From the NCBI GenBank assembly GCA_946481225.1, contig CAMLNJ010000187.1, positions 1 to 6,344 on the forward strand: a stretch of 6,344 nt of DNA. Reading direction: 5' to 3'. This document shows, piece after piece, positions 1 through 5,119 of this stretch. The notes under the pieces are model-generated. The model was given only the letters and a program-made list of their open reading frames with translations, was not told where the DNA came from and did not search any database. The stretch comes from an uncultured Verrucomicrobiota bacterium (lineage in GTDB: Bacteria; Verrucomicrobiota; Verrucomicrobiae; Opitutales; Opitutaceae). A program made the translations under genes and the position numbers. How positions within the stretch are numbered: the first letter of the stretch is position 1; every line of letters starts with the position of its first letter.

Positions 1-12
1 CCCTCCACTCGC

Positions 13-55
13 AGAGCGCCAGCGATGGTCTGAATTCTTTCCCAGACACACCCTA
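13..55. repeat. Left copy of a 43-bp dispersed direct repeat
   Basis: The copy reads agagcgccagcgat (13-26), then 17 bases, then agacacacccta (44-55). The same architecture recurs at 2460-2502 in the same orientation: the first block is identical over 14 bases, the spacer is 17 bases in both, and the second block matches at 11 of 12 bases. About 33 of 43 positions agree by hand count. It lies about 55 bases beyond the stop of the phosphoribosyltransferase gene. No gene was recognised in 1-109. Confidence 0.6.
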
Positions 56-109
56 GCGCCGAGGCGGCAGCATATCTCGCCCCGCCTTCGCCGCAACTCG
101 TCGAACGCG

Positions 110-799
110 TCAGGACGCTCCCCCTTCGGTGCGCGACGCCGTGCCGGCCGGCTCCGCTTCATCCAGGCAACGGCGCACCTCGTCGTCGCTCGTCTGGCCG
201 AAGTGCTCATACCAAAGGCCGACCGCGTGGAACGGTTCCGGGCGCAACGGACACACCATCTCGTCGACCAGCGCCTCCATCGCCGCGACGCTGTCCGGCG
301 CGCCGACCGGCACGCCCGCCACCAGCCGCGCCGGCCGCTGCGAGGCGATCGCCTGGACCGCGGCGCGCAGACTCGCGCCCGTCGCCAGACCGTCGTCGAT
401 CACGAGCACGACCCGGTCCTCCAACCGCAACGCCGGGCGCCCCGCCCGATAAAGATCCTCCCGCCGTCGCAACTCGGCCGCCTCGCGCGCAAGCACCGCC
501 TCCAGCTCCGCGCGGCTCACCCCGCCCTCGCGCAGCACCTCCTCGTTGACCACCCATGCGCCACCCGACGCGAGCGCGCCCATCGCCAGCTCCGGCTGCG
601 ACGGCAGGCCAAGTTTGTGCACGATAAAAACATCCAGCGGCGCATGCAGCGCGCGGGCCACCTCGAACGCCACAGGCACGCCGCCGCGGGGAATCCCGAG
701 GACCACGGTGTCGGCGCGCCCGGCGTAGGCGCGGAGGCGGCGCGCGAGCGCGCGCCCCGCCTCCGCGCGGTCCCGGTAGGGTTGAGGAGCGGTGTTCAT
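110..799 (-). CDS. Phosphoribosyltransferase-family protein (type I PRTase fold)
   Basis: This 229-residue protein of the type I phosphoribosyltransferase fold would bind PRPP in the cytoplasm. Its true substrate is unknown; family members of this kind are often simply labelled putative phosphoribosyl transferase. The PRPP loop is clear at residues 131-143: VLVIDDGLATGAS, with the paired acids D135-D136 and the G-T-G turn. An N-terminal VVLGIPRGGVPVA segment (32-44) and HKLG (61-64) are also typical. The start at 799 was chosen because it overlaps the stop of the upstream hydrolase as ATGA. The open frame runs further upstream to 931, but that part is an Arg-rich shadow of the hydrolase gene. 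No strong ribosome-binding site is visible, which fits translational coupling. The C-terminal tail after about residue 215 is low-complexity. Family assignment is firm; function is not. Confidence 0.9.
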   Translation of the reverse strand: MNTAPQPYRDRAEAGRALARRLRAYAGRADTVVLGIPRGGVPVAFEVARALHAPLDVFIVHKLGLPSQPELAMGALASGGAWVVNEEVLREGGVSRAELEAVLAREAAELRRREDLYRAGRPALRLEDRVVLVIDDGLATGASLRAAVQAIASQRPARLVAGVPVGAPDSVAAMEALVDEMVCPLRPEPFHAVGLWYEHFGQTSDDEVRRCLDEAEPAGTASRTEGGAS

Positions 800-1494
800 G
801 GATGGAGCCCGCTCAAGGCGCCGAGATGCTCGCGAAACCACGCGATCGCGAGATCGGCCACCGCGTCGAGGCAGCCGGGCTCTTCGAAGAGGTGGGTGGC
901 GCCCGGCACGATCACGAGCCGCTTTTCGCAACGAAGCTCCTCCAAGGCCCGCCGATTCAAATCAAGCACGGCCTCGTCGCGGCCGCCGACGATCAGGAGG
1001 GTGGGCGCCCGCACGCGGCCAAGCGCCTCGCCGGCCAGGTCCGGCCGGCCGCCGCGAGAGACGACCGCCGCCACCCCGTTCGCATCCTCGGCCGCCGCGC
1101 ACAAGGCCGCCGCCGCTCCGGTGCTCGATCCGAAGTAGCCGAGGCGCAGGGAGCGTTCCATCGCGAGCCCGGTGGCGAAACGCGACGCGGCGAGCAGACG
1201 GCGCGTCAACAAAGGGATGTCGAAACGGAGATCACGTCCCGCCCCGCCCGGCTCCGCATCCTCCGGCAGCAGGTCGAAAAGCAGGGTGCCGAGGCCCGCC
1301 GCCTGAAACTTGCTCGCAACGTGCCGGTTGCGGGGACTGTGGCGGCTGCTTCCGCTGCCGTGGGCGAACAAGACCAGCCCCTGCGCCGCGTGCGGGACGA
1401 CACAGTCGCCGGGAAGCCATGTGCCATCCGCGGCGATGCGGACGGACTTCGTTTGCCTGATGGCGTTGGACGCGGTGGCGGATGACGGGGTCAT
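796..1494 (-). CDS. Alpha/beta hydrolase, dienelactone-hydrolase-like
   Basis: This 232-residue cytoplasmic alpha/beta hydrolase has a complete visible triad. The oxyanion loop is FAHGSGSS (43-50). The nucleophile elbow is GSSTG with Ser124, the acid is Asp173 in VGGRDEAV, and the base is His201 in GATHLF. It resembles the small dienelactone-hydrolase-like proteins found next to, or fused with, PRPP-motif phosphoribosyltransferases. The substrate is unknown, so a true dienelactone hydrolase role should not be assumed. The ATG at 1494 is preceded by GGAG about 8 bases upstream. A longer frame opens with TTG at 1599, overlapping the CBS gene stop as TTGA, but its extra 35 residues translate a CT-rich tract and look non-coding. 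The 3' end overlaps the phosphoribosyltransferase start by four bases. Confidence 0.9.
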   Translation of the reverse strand: MTPSSATASNAIRQTKSVRIAADGTWLPGDCVVPHAAQGLVLFAHGSGSSRHSPRNRHVASKFQAAGLGTLLFDLLPEDAEPGGAGRDLRFDIPLLTRRLLAASRFATGLAMERSLRLGYFGSSTGAAAALCAAAEDANGVAAVVSRGGRPDLAGEALGRVRAPTLLIVGGRDEAVLDLNRRALEELRCEKRLVIVPGATHLFEEPGCLDAVADLAIAWFREHLGALSGLHP

Positions 1495-1526
1495 GGTGTG
1501 GGCTCCGGCGCCGTTTCCGTGGTGCC

Positions 1527-1557
1527 AGAGAGAAAGAAAGAGAGAAAAAGAGAGAGG
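1527..1557 (-). other. CT-rich, G-free tract (on the minus strand) in the leader of the hydrolase gene
   Basis: On the minus strand this stretch is almost entirely C and T (CTCTCTTTTTCTCTC and similar) and lacks G. It lies between the CBS gene stop (1596) and the hydrolase start (1494). A modest hairpin precedes it: CGCCC/GGGCG, plus-strand 1571-1575 with 1582-1586, loop of 6. This could be a weak terminator tail, a Rho loading site or an RNA-binding site, and the sequence alone cannot decide. Low-complexity drift is the plain alternative. Confidence 0.4.
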
Positions 1558-1595
1558 TGATGTTCGACGACGCCCGCCCGAGGGCGGAGCGCCGT

Positions 1596-2012
1596 TCAAA
1601 CCGGCTGCGAGACTTCCCGGAGCGCCTCGGCGCCGAATTCGGGACTCGAACGCACGGCGAGATCGCCGAGCGACACGATACCGACGAGGCGTTTTCCCCG
1701 ATTGAGGACGGGCAGACGACGCACCTGCTTCTCTTCCATCAAGTGGGCCGCCTCCTCCACGCCCTGATCCTCGAAAATATAGATGATGCCCTCGGTCATC
1801 GCCTCGCGGACGGTGGTGCGGTTTGGATCCTTGCCTTCCGCGATCGCGCGCAAGGCCAGATCGCGGTCGGTGATCATTCCGACCAGACGCGCGTTTTCGC
1901 AGACGGGGATGGCGCCCACGTTGAGATCCCGCATCAGACCTGCGGCTTCGACGAGCGTGCTTTCCGGCCCGATACAGCGCACATCGGTGGACATGATTTC
2001 TTGGATTTTCAT
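1596..2012 (-). CDS. Two-CBS-domain protein
   Basis: This 138-residue protein consists only of a tandem CBS (Bateman) module. CBS1 spans about residues 7-62, with KIQEIMSTDV at the start and VGMITDRDLALRA at its end. CBS2 spans about 70-128, with VREAMTEGI, MEEKQVRRLPVLN and LVGIVSLGDLAVR. Modules of this sort bind adenine nucleotides such as AMP, ATP or SAM in the cytoplasm and act as sensors or partner regulators. No catalytic domain is attached. The start at 2012 fits the family, whose proteins begin only a few residues before the DIM motif. There is no Shine-Dalgarno sequence and a TAGAAT box lies only about 9 bases upstream, so the message may be nearly leaderless. The gene is the first of a minus-strand run that continues into the hydrolase/phosphoribosyltransferase pair after about 100 bases. 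Confidence 0.93.
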   Translation of the reverse strand: MKIQEIMSTDVRCIGPESTLVEAAGLMRDLNVGAIPVCENARLVGMITDRDLALRAIAEGKDPNRTTVREAMTEGIIYIFEDQGVEEAAHLMEEKQVRRLPVLNRGKRLVGIVSLGDLAVRSSPEFGAEALREVSQPV

Positions 2013-2021
2013 GATGCGCCG

Positions 2022-2027
2022 ATTCTA
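2022..2027 (-). promoter_or_regulatory. Candidate -10 box for the CBS-domain gene
   Basis: The minus strand reads TAGAAT here, five of six matches to the sigma-70 -10 consensus, in otherwise very GC-rich DNA. The base 17 positions upstream gives only a poor -35 (TGGTCG). A transcript would begin near 2015, three or so bases before the ATG at 2012. Confidence 0.4.
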
Positions 2028-2124
2028 GACCGGACGGCGCCGCGCGACCATGGGGAGGCCCTAGGCCGCGCCCGCCCGATGCAGTGGGATGCGCTTTCCC
2101 GTAGCAAAGCCTGCGCCGGTCTCG

Positions 2125-2388
2125 TCATCCACCCCGCCCCCGCGTGGAAAATCGCGCCAAGCCCCCGCAGGACATCCCCCCAAACGCCTCCGCCGCTCGC
2201 GCGAGGGAAAGCCTATCAAGCGCCGGGGCGAGCCGTTTGCCAAAGGTGTGCCCATGGCAGGGCATCACCAGCACCCGTTCAAAACCGGCCCGCAGGAGGC
2301 GCCGCACCACCGCGTGAGCCCTCGGGTGGGAAGGATTGAAGGCACCCCCATAAAGGGCCACGTCGTGTTTGCCCGCTGGCATGTTCAC
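2125..2388 (-). pseudogene. Truncated nicotinate-nucleotide-adenylyltransferase-like remnant
   Basis: Only 87 residues remain of a nucleotidyltransferase (NadD/cytidylyltransferase-like) protein, a family usually near 180-200 residues. Visible are VALYGGAFNPS (10-20) and the downstream VLVMPCHGHTFGKRLAP stretch (39-55) followed by DRLSLARA. This order is typical of NadD-like enzymes that transfer AMP to nicotinate mononucleotide. The catalytic HxGH motif is altered: the site reads H21-P-R-A-H25, without the glycine and with one extra residue. After about residue 70 the frame gives unrelated Gly/Arg-rich sequence and stops, and no continuation was recognised in other frames. The GTG at 2388 overlaps the stop of an upstream fragment as GTGA, so this was once the second gene of an operon. 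A short functional protein is possible but unlikely. Confidence 0.6.
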
Positions 2389-2480
2389 GCCTCGACGAGT
2401 TCAACGCCGGCGCCGCGCAGGCGCTCCAGCATATCGGGGACGTCGGTCGGTTTGAGGGTAGAGCGCCAGCGATACCCCGG
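2385..2480 (-). pseudogene. C-terminal fragment of an unrecognised gene
   Basis: The minus-strand frame ending in TGA at 2387-2385 encodes the plausible protein end STLKPTDVPDMLERLRGAG, followed by VELVEA. Its amphipathic helix and GC-rich codon use look like real coding sequence. Upstream of about 2475 the frame enters the dispersed repeat and then the 3' end of the zeta-type toxin gene in another frame, so no start or body remains. Its stop overlaps the start of the NadD-like remnant (GTGA), which suggests an ancestral two-gene operon. I do not recognise the family. Confidence 0.4.
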
Positions 2481-2502
2481 TTTATTTACAAGACACAGCC
2501 TA
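2460..2502. repeat. Right copy of the 43-bp dispersed direct repeat
   Basis: The copy reads agagcgccagcgat (2460-2473), then a 17-base spacer, then agacacagccta (2491-2502), matching the copy at 13-55 in orientation and spacing. The last three bases (cta) are the complement of the TAG stop of the zeta-type toxin gene. The repeat therefore sits exactly at the junction between the toxin-antitoxin pair and the broken genes. Confidence 0.6.
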
Positions 2503-3177
2503 CTTGATCAATCCCCAGAGCTTGTAAGCCGCCGCGGCGATCGGTTTCGCCCATGCGGGAGTGGCTGCAAGCTCGGCGGGGCCAGGAAACACCAGTTCCC
2601 CCTCCTGAACCGAAAGCACCAACTTGGGCTCAGGTGTTTTTTGGGGCGGGGCTTCCACTGAATTGTCGAACACCCGCAATTCGTGAACGTGCGGGAGCAA
2701 GCGAATGAGGTTCCGCCGGCTTCCGATCCAACGGCGACGAATGTCTGCATCTGAAATAGGATGACCTCCCTTGGACACGCGGGCAGCCACTCGCTCGATG
2801 TGAAGCTCCACGCTCTCGAGCCCCACGAACCAAACATGGAGCCGATAGCCTTTGGCCGCAGCCTGAACGAGGATGTCCGTGATCGTCTGCCCACCAAGCG
2901 TGGATTCGAAAGTGAAGTCCTTTCCCGCAGCGATGGCCGCCTCCAACCGGCTCTTGCCATAGGCCCAGGCTTCGGCGTTCGCCTGCTGCTGGGGCAGACC
3001 GTTTTGATCGCGCAGGCGCCGAGCCAATTCATCCGGATTGAAATATTCGGCTCCCGCCGCACGTAGCTCCGCCCCGCCCACGCTGCTCTTTCCCGCCCCG
3101 TTCACTCCGGCCAAAACCGTGATCTCAGGTGGGGCGGTGGAGCCCCTGCGCGGTGATGCCGCCTTCTTGCGCATCAT
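2500..3177 (-). CDS. Zeta-toxin-family P-loop kinase (putative toxin)
   Basis: This 225-residue P-loop kinase belongs to the zeta-toxin family. The best-studied members phosphorylate UDP-N-acetylglucosamine and block cell-wall synthesis; that substrate is not proven here. Walker A is GVNGAGKS (24-31). YFNPDE (45-50) carries the likely catalytic Asp49, and FTFESTLGG (88-96) carries the substrate-loop Glu91. The Arg-rich lid is seen at IERVAARVSKGGHP (127-140) with RRRW (147-150) and RR (154-155). All key residues look intact. The C-terminal third (about 183-222) is a compact extension of unknown role. The ATG at 3177 overlaps the antitoxin stop (ATGA), and a second ATG follows directly at 3174. 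The stop lies inside the 43-bp repeat. Base composition is visibly less GC-rich than in the flanking genes, which suggests acquisition. Confidence 0.87.
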   Translation of the reverse strand: MMRKKAASPRRGSTAPPEITVLAGVNGAGKSSVGGAELRAAGAEYFNPDELARRLRDQNGLPQQQANAEAWAYGKSRLEAAIAAGKDFTFESTLGGQTITDILVQAAAKGYRLHVWFVGLESVELHIERVAARVSKGGHPISDADIRRRWIGSRRNLIRLLPHVHELRVFDNSVEAPPQKTPEPKLVLSVQEGELVFPGPAELAATPAWAKPIAAAAYKLWGLIK

Positions 3178-3536
3178 GGGCTAGGCTTGGCAGCCTTCCG
3201 CTTCGACACGCTCGGCTTCACTGCAGATGCCATGAAAAAGCCGGCGCGAGCAGCCCGATCTTTGGGGGTATGCATCGACGCAACCATCGCATCGAACTCT
3301 TCGGCCAAAATATCGAGCGCAACGGCGCGTCCGCCCTGTAACTGCTCATACTGCTCGGCGGTCAGAATGACGAACTCACGGCGGTTGTGGCGGGTCACGG
3401 CCACCGGTTCGCGCAAGGCGCGACGCACCACTTGGCCGAACTTGTTCTTCAAGGCGCTCGCCGTCACATCCGCCAGATCGGCCACGGACGGGAAACCAAT
3501 GTTAGGGGCAACGGAGACAGCGGAACCGGCAGCCAT
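3174..3536 (-). CDS. Phd/YefM-family antitoxin
   Basis: This protein of about 120 residues matches the Phd/YefM antitoxin fold. The core runs VTASALKNKFGQVVRRAL (24-41), then EPVAVTRHNRREFVILTAEQYEQL (43-66 region), the usual DNA-binding and dimerisation part. A toxin-binding segment (about 68-104) and a Lys/Ser/Pro-rich tail follow. Proteins of this type bind their own promoter and neutralise the toxin encoded next. The start is uncertain: ATGs lie at 3536, 3545 and 3611. I prefer 3536 or 3545 because a -10-like box and a palindrome lie just upstream, and because Phd proteins normally have few residues before the VTAS motif. The 3611 start would translate that regulatory region. The gene overlaps the zeta-type kinase gene by four bases (ATGA). 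Confidence 0.85.
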   Translation of the reverse strand: MAAGSAVSVAPNIGFPSVADLADVTASALKNKFGQVVRRALREPVAVTRHNRREFVILTAEQYEQLQGGRAVALDILAEEFDAMVASMHTPKDRAARAGFFMASAVKPSVSKRKAAKPSP

Positions 3537-3553
3537 GGCGCCCATCTTTCCCG

Positions 3554-3600
3554 TTTTGGCTAAAATGGCAAGTTTTGCCTTTTTCAGGTGCGCCAATATA
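3554..3600 (-). promoter_or_regulatory. Candidate promoter and operator of the toxin-antitoxin pair
   Basis: On the minus strand TATATT (plus 3595-3600) is a good -10 box, though no convincing -35 lies 17 bases upstream. Just downstream is the palindrome GGCAA-AAC-TTGCC (3567-3579), followed by an A/T-flanked element TTTTAGCCAAAA (3554-3565). Phd-type antitoxins bind such short palindromes near their own start, so autoregulation is a reasonable inference. Confidence 0.35.
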
Positions 3601-3893
3601 GCCCCCTCCATTCGGCATCGCTGCCGGTCGACTGCGGCTTCCGCGGGGACGACTGGGCGAAAAAGATGACCGCGGTGCGCTCTGGGGTGATGCCGACGGT
3701 GCTGCGTTCCCCCACCTTGAAGGTGCTCGAGCAATCGATGCGCGACCGCACTCCGGACGATCTGCTTGTCCGCAAACCCATCTCTCGTCTCCTTGAGCCC
3801 AATCCCGCTCCTGCGACCAAGTGTCTGATGTCAGCCTTCATTGCTGCCATAGACGGCAACGCAAGTATGCGCCGCTTCCCGCTCCTCCCTAAG
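3601..3893. other. Intergenic stretch without a recognised gene
   Basis: Open frames exist on both strands (for example plus 3588-4004 and minus 3584-3859), but neither has a recognisable motif, and the plus frame runs on through the tRNA gene. A small hairpin gcgg-ctt-ccgc occurs at 3634-3644. On the minus strand, just past the tRNA, TTGC(GT)TGCC can pair with GGCAGCAA (about 3841-3864) but lacks a T tail. I see nothing else I can support. Confidence 0.5.
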
Positions 3894-3981
3894 TGGTGCC
3901 CGGGGTGGGGGTCGAACCCACACGCCTTTAGAGGGCGACGGATTTTGAGTCCGTTGCGTCTGCCGATTCCGCCACCCGGGC
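3894..3981 (-). tRNA. trnL: tRNA-Leu, anticodon CAA
   Basis: This is a class II tRNA read on the minus strand. The acceptor stem GCCCGGG (3981-3975) pairs with CCCGGGC, followed by discriminator A and an encoded CCA (3896-3894). The anticodon stem ACGGA/TCCGT encloses the loop CTCAAAA, giving anticodon CAA, which reads UUG. The variable arm CGCC-CTCTAAA-GGCG is long, as expected for leucine, and the T arm holds GGTTCGACCCC. It decodes leucine UUG codons, rare in GC-rich genes. The encoded CCA and the adjoining toxin-antitoxin pair on its 3' side make it a plausible integration landmark. Confidence 0.95.
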
Positions 3982-4001
3982 ATGGGTTGCAAGGCTCGAT
4001 C

Positions 4002-4030
4002 TAGGCAAAGCAGCGATCCGCCGGTGTAAA
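4002..4030 (-). promoter_or_regulatory. Candidate promoter of tRNA-Leu
   Basis: On the minus strand TTTACA (4030-4025) is a good -35 element. After 17 bases it is followed by TGCCTA (4007-4002), a weak -10, which would start transcription near 3995, about 14 bases before the tRNA. The following TAGATC is an alternative -10 at longer spacing. Confidence 0.35.
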
Positions 4031-4184
4031 TCCCAAAGCCACCGCTTTTTTGGTCCTGCGCGCGCGGGACCCACGTGCGCCGAGCCCCCGCCCAGGCCAG
4101 GGCCTTTCCCCCAGACCCAAAAAATCTTCGGCGATTTTTGAATGTTTCTCCCGCGCCCCGGTCTATCTCTGCGTCATCAGTTGT
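4031..4184. other. Divergent intergenic region between tRNA-Leu and rsmE
   Basis: No gene is supported here. It contains a hairpin-forming ggtcc...ggacc around an alternating GC core (4052-4071). It also contains an A/T-rich hairpin, aaaaatc-ttcggc-gattttt (4120-4139), which may act as a weak bidirectional insulator. A poor promoter-like pair for rsmE may lie at TTGAAT (4138-4143) and TCTATC (4162-4167). Confidence 0.35.
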
Positions 4185-4208
4185 TTGCTTGGTTGCTTGG
4201 TTTGCTGG
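4185..4208 (+). repeat. Three tandem octamers in the rsmE leader
   Basis: ttgcttgg occurs twice without a gap (4185-4192 and 4193-4200), followed by the variant tttgctgg (4201-4208). The block is AT-richer than its surroundings and directly abuts the hairpin that starts at 4210. A tandem array this short could be slippage or a binding site. Confidence 0.6.
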
Positions 4209-4209
4209 C

Positions 4210-4257
4210 AGAGGCGGCCCCCGGGGTGGTTCCCGGAAGGCCGCCTCTCCTCTTTTT
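4210..4257 (+). terminator. Terminator-shaped hairpin 50 bases before rsmE
   Basis: agaggcggcc (4210-4219) pairs perfectly with ggccgcctct (4239-4248). Inside it, ccggg pairs with cccgg around a gtggtt loop. The stem is followed by cctcttttt (4249-4257). The T-rich side is on the plus strand only, so it would act on plus-strand transcripts. No plus-strand gene lies upstream in this window, so it may be an attenuator in the rsmE leader. Confidence 0.55.
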
Positions 4258-4308
4258 GGAGGTTGGCGGCGCGGCGCGACCGCGTTTCGTCGGGGCAACT
4301 CGCCCGCC

Positions 4309-5076
4309 ATGCCCGACTTTCGCGTTCATCTCGCCAGCCCGCCCGCCCCGGATGTCGCCGAGCTGACGCTCCCCGCCTCGGAAAGCCACCACTTGATCAC
4401 GGTGAACCGCGCCCGTCCGGGCGACCCGGTCGTCGCCTTCGACGGTCACGGCACGGAGTGGAGCTGCCGCCTCGACCGCGCCGAAAACAGGAAAACGGCC
4501 GTTCTGCGCGTGCTTTCGGTCGCCCGACGCCCGCCGCTCCCCTGCTCGCTGATCCTCGGCCAAGGCCTGCCCAAGGGCGGCGTCATGGAGGACATCGTGC
4601 GCCAGGCCACCGAACTCGGCGCGGCTGAAATCGCCCCGCTCGCCACCGCCCGCGGCGAAGTCCACCTCGACTCCGACCGGGCCGGGAAAAAGGTCGAGAA
4701 ATGGCGCACCACCGCCATCGAGGCCGCGAAGCAATGCGGCAACCCCTTCCTCCCGCGCATCGAACCGGTGCAAGGGCTCGCCGCCTTTCTCGCCACCCCG
4801 TCGGTCCGCGATGCCGAGCTGCGCCTCGTCGCCAGCCTGCACCCCGGAGCGCGCCCGCTGCGTGCCGTGCTCGCGGATTTCCGCGCCGCGCACGAAAACC
4901 GCGCCCCGCGCTCGGCGGCATGGTTGATCGGCCCCGAAGGCGACCTGACCGCCGAGGAGGTTTCCGCCGCCCTCGCCGCCGGCTGGACCCCGGTCACGCT
5001 GGGGCCGCTGGTGCTGCGCTGCGACACCGCCGCCGCCTACGCCCTCGCCGCGCTTCGCTGCGAGACGGAAACCTGA
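4309..5076 (+). CDS. rsmE: 16S rRNA (uracil-1498-N3)-methyltransferase RsmE
   Basis: RsmE methylates N3 of U1498 in 16S rRNA of the 30S subunit, using S-adenosylmethionine and a SPOUT trefoil knot. At 255 residues it is close to the family length of about 240-250. The N-terminal PUA-like part has the expected ASESHHLITVNRARPGD (23-39). The knot domain shows LILGQGLPKGGVMEDIVRQATELG (81-104, read in parts), IAPL (108-111), KWRTTAIEAAKQCG (131-144), LIGPEGDLTAEEV (206-218) and LGPLVLRCDTAAAYAL (231-246), which together form the cofactor site. The glycine-rich loop reads GPEGD where many homologues have GPEGG, a common variant. The ATG at 4309 gives the family N-terminus. The open frame extends upstream to 4075 only through the leader. 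No Shine-Dalgarno sequence is obvious. The leader carries an octamer array and a terminator-like hairpin. Confidence 0.95.
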   Translation: MPDFRVHLASPPAPDVAELTLPASESHHLITVNRARPGDPVVAFDGHGTEWSCRLDRAENRKTAVLRVLSVARRPPLPCSLILGQGLPKGGVMEDIVRQATELGAAEIAPLATARGEVHLDSDRAGKKVEKWRTTAIEAAKQCGNPFLPRIEPVQGLAAFLATPSVRDAELRLVASLHPGARPLRAVLADFRAAHENRAPRSAAWLIGPEGDLTAEEVSAALAAGWTPVTLGPLVLRCDTAAAYALAALRCETET

Positions 5077-5119
5077 TCCGGCGGCGGAACGCCCCGCCCG
5101 GGTGCGCCGGCCGTCGAGA

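Noticed and set aside
203..1138. Long plus-strand open frame antisense to the phosphoribosyltransferase and hydrolase genes
   Set aside because: It is Arg/Ala/Pro-rich, has no domain motif and mirrors two well-supported minus-strand genes; long antisense frames are expected at high GC.
1482..2339. Plus-strand 285-codon open frame across the CBS gene
   Set aside because: It is antisense to the clear two-CBS protein, and its tail crosses the broken-gene region without any recognisable motif.
3898..3920. tRNA 3' end as an attachment site with a second copy in the window
   Set aside because: No second copy of the T-arm/acceptor sequence was found elsewhere in the window, and no integrase is present.
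3588..4004. Plus-strand open frame between the antitoxin and tRNA-Leu
   Set aside because: It has no known motif or ribosome-binding site, and it runs through the tRNA gene on the other strand.
4119..4140. A/T-rich hairpin as a strong terminator
   Set aside because: The stem is mostly A-T with no GC core, and the T run is part of the stem rather than a tail. At best it is a weak insulator.
4142..4366. Possible 74-codon leader peptide upstream of rsmE
   Set aside because: It lacks a ribosome-binding site, runs through the hairpin into rsmE in another frame, and shows no regulatory codon run.
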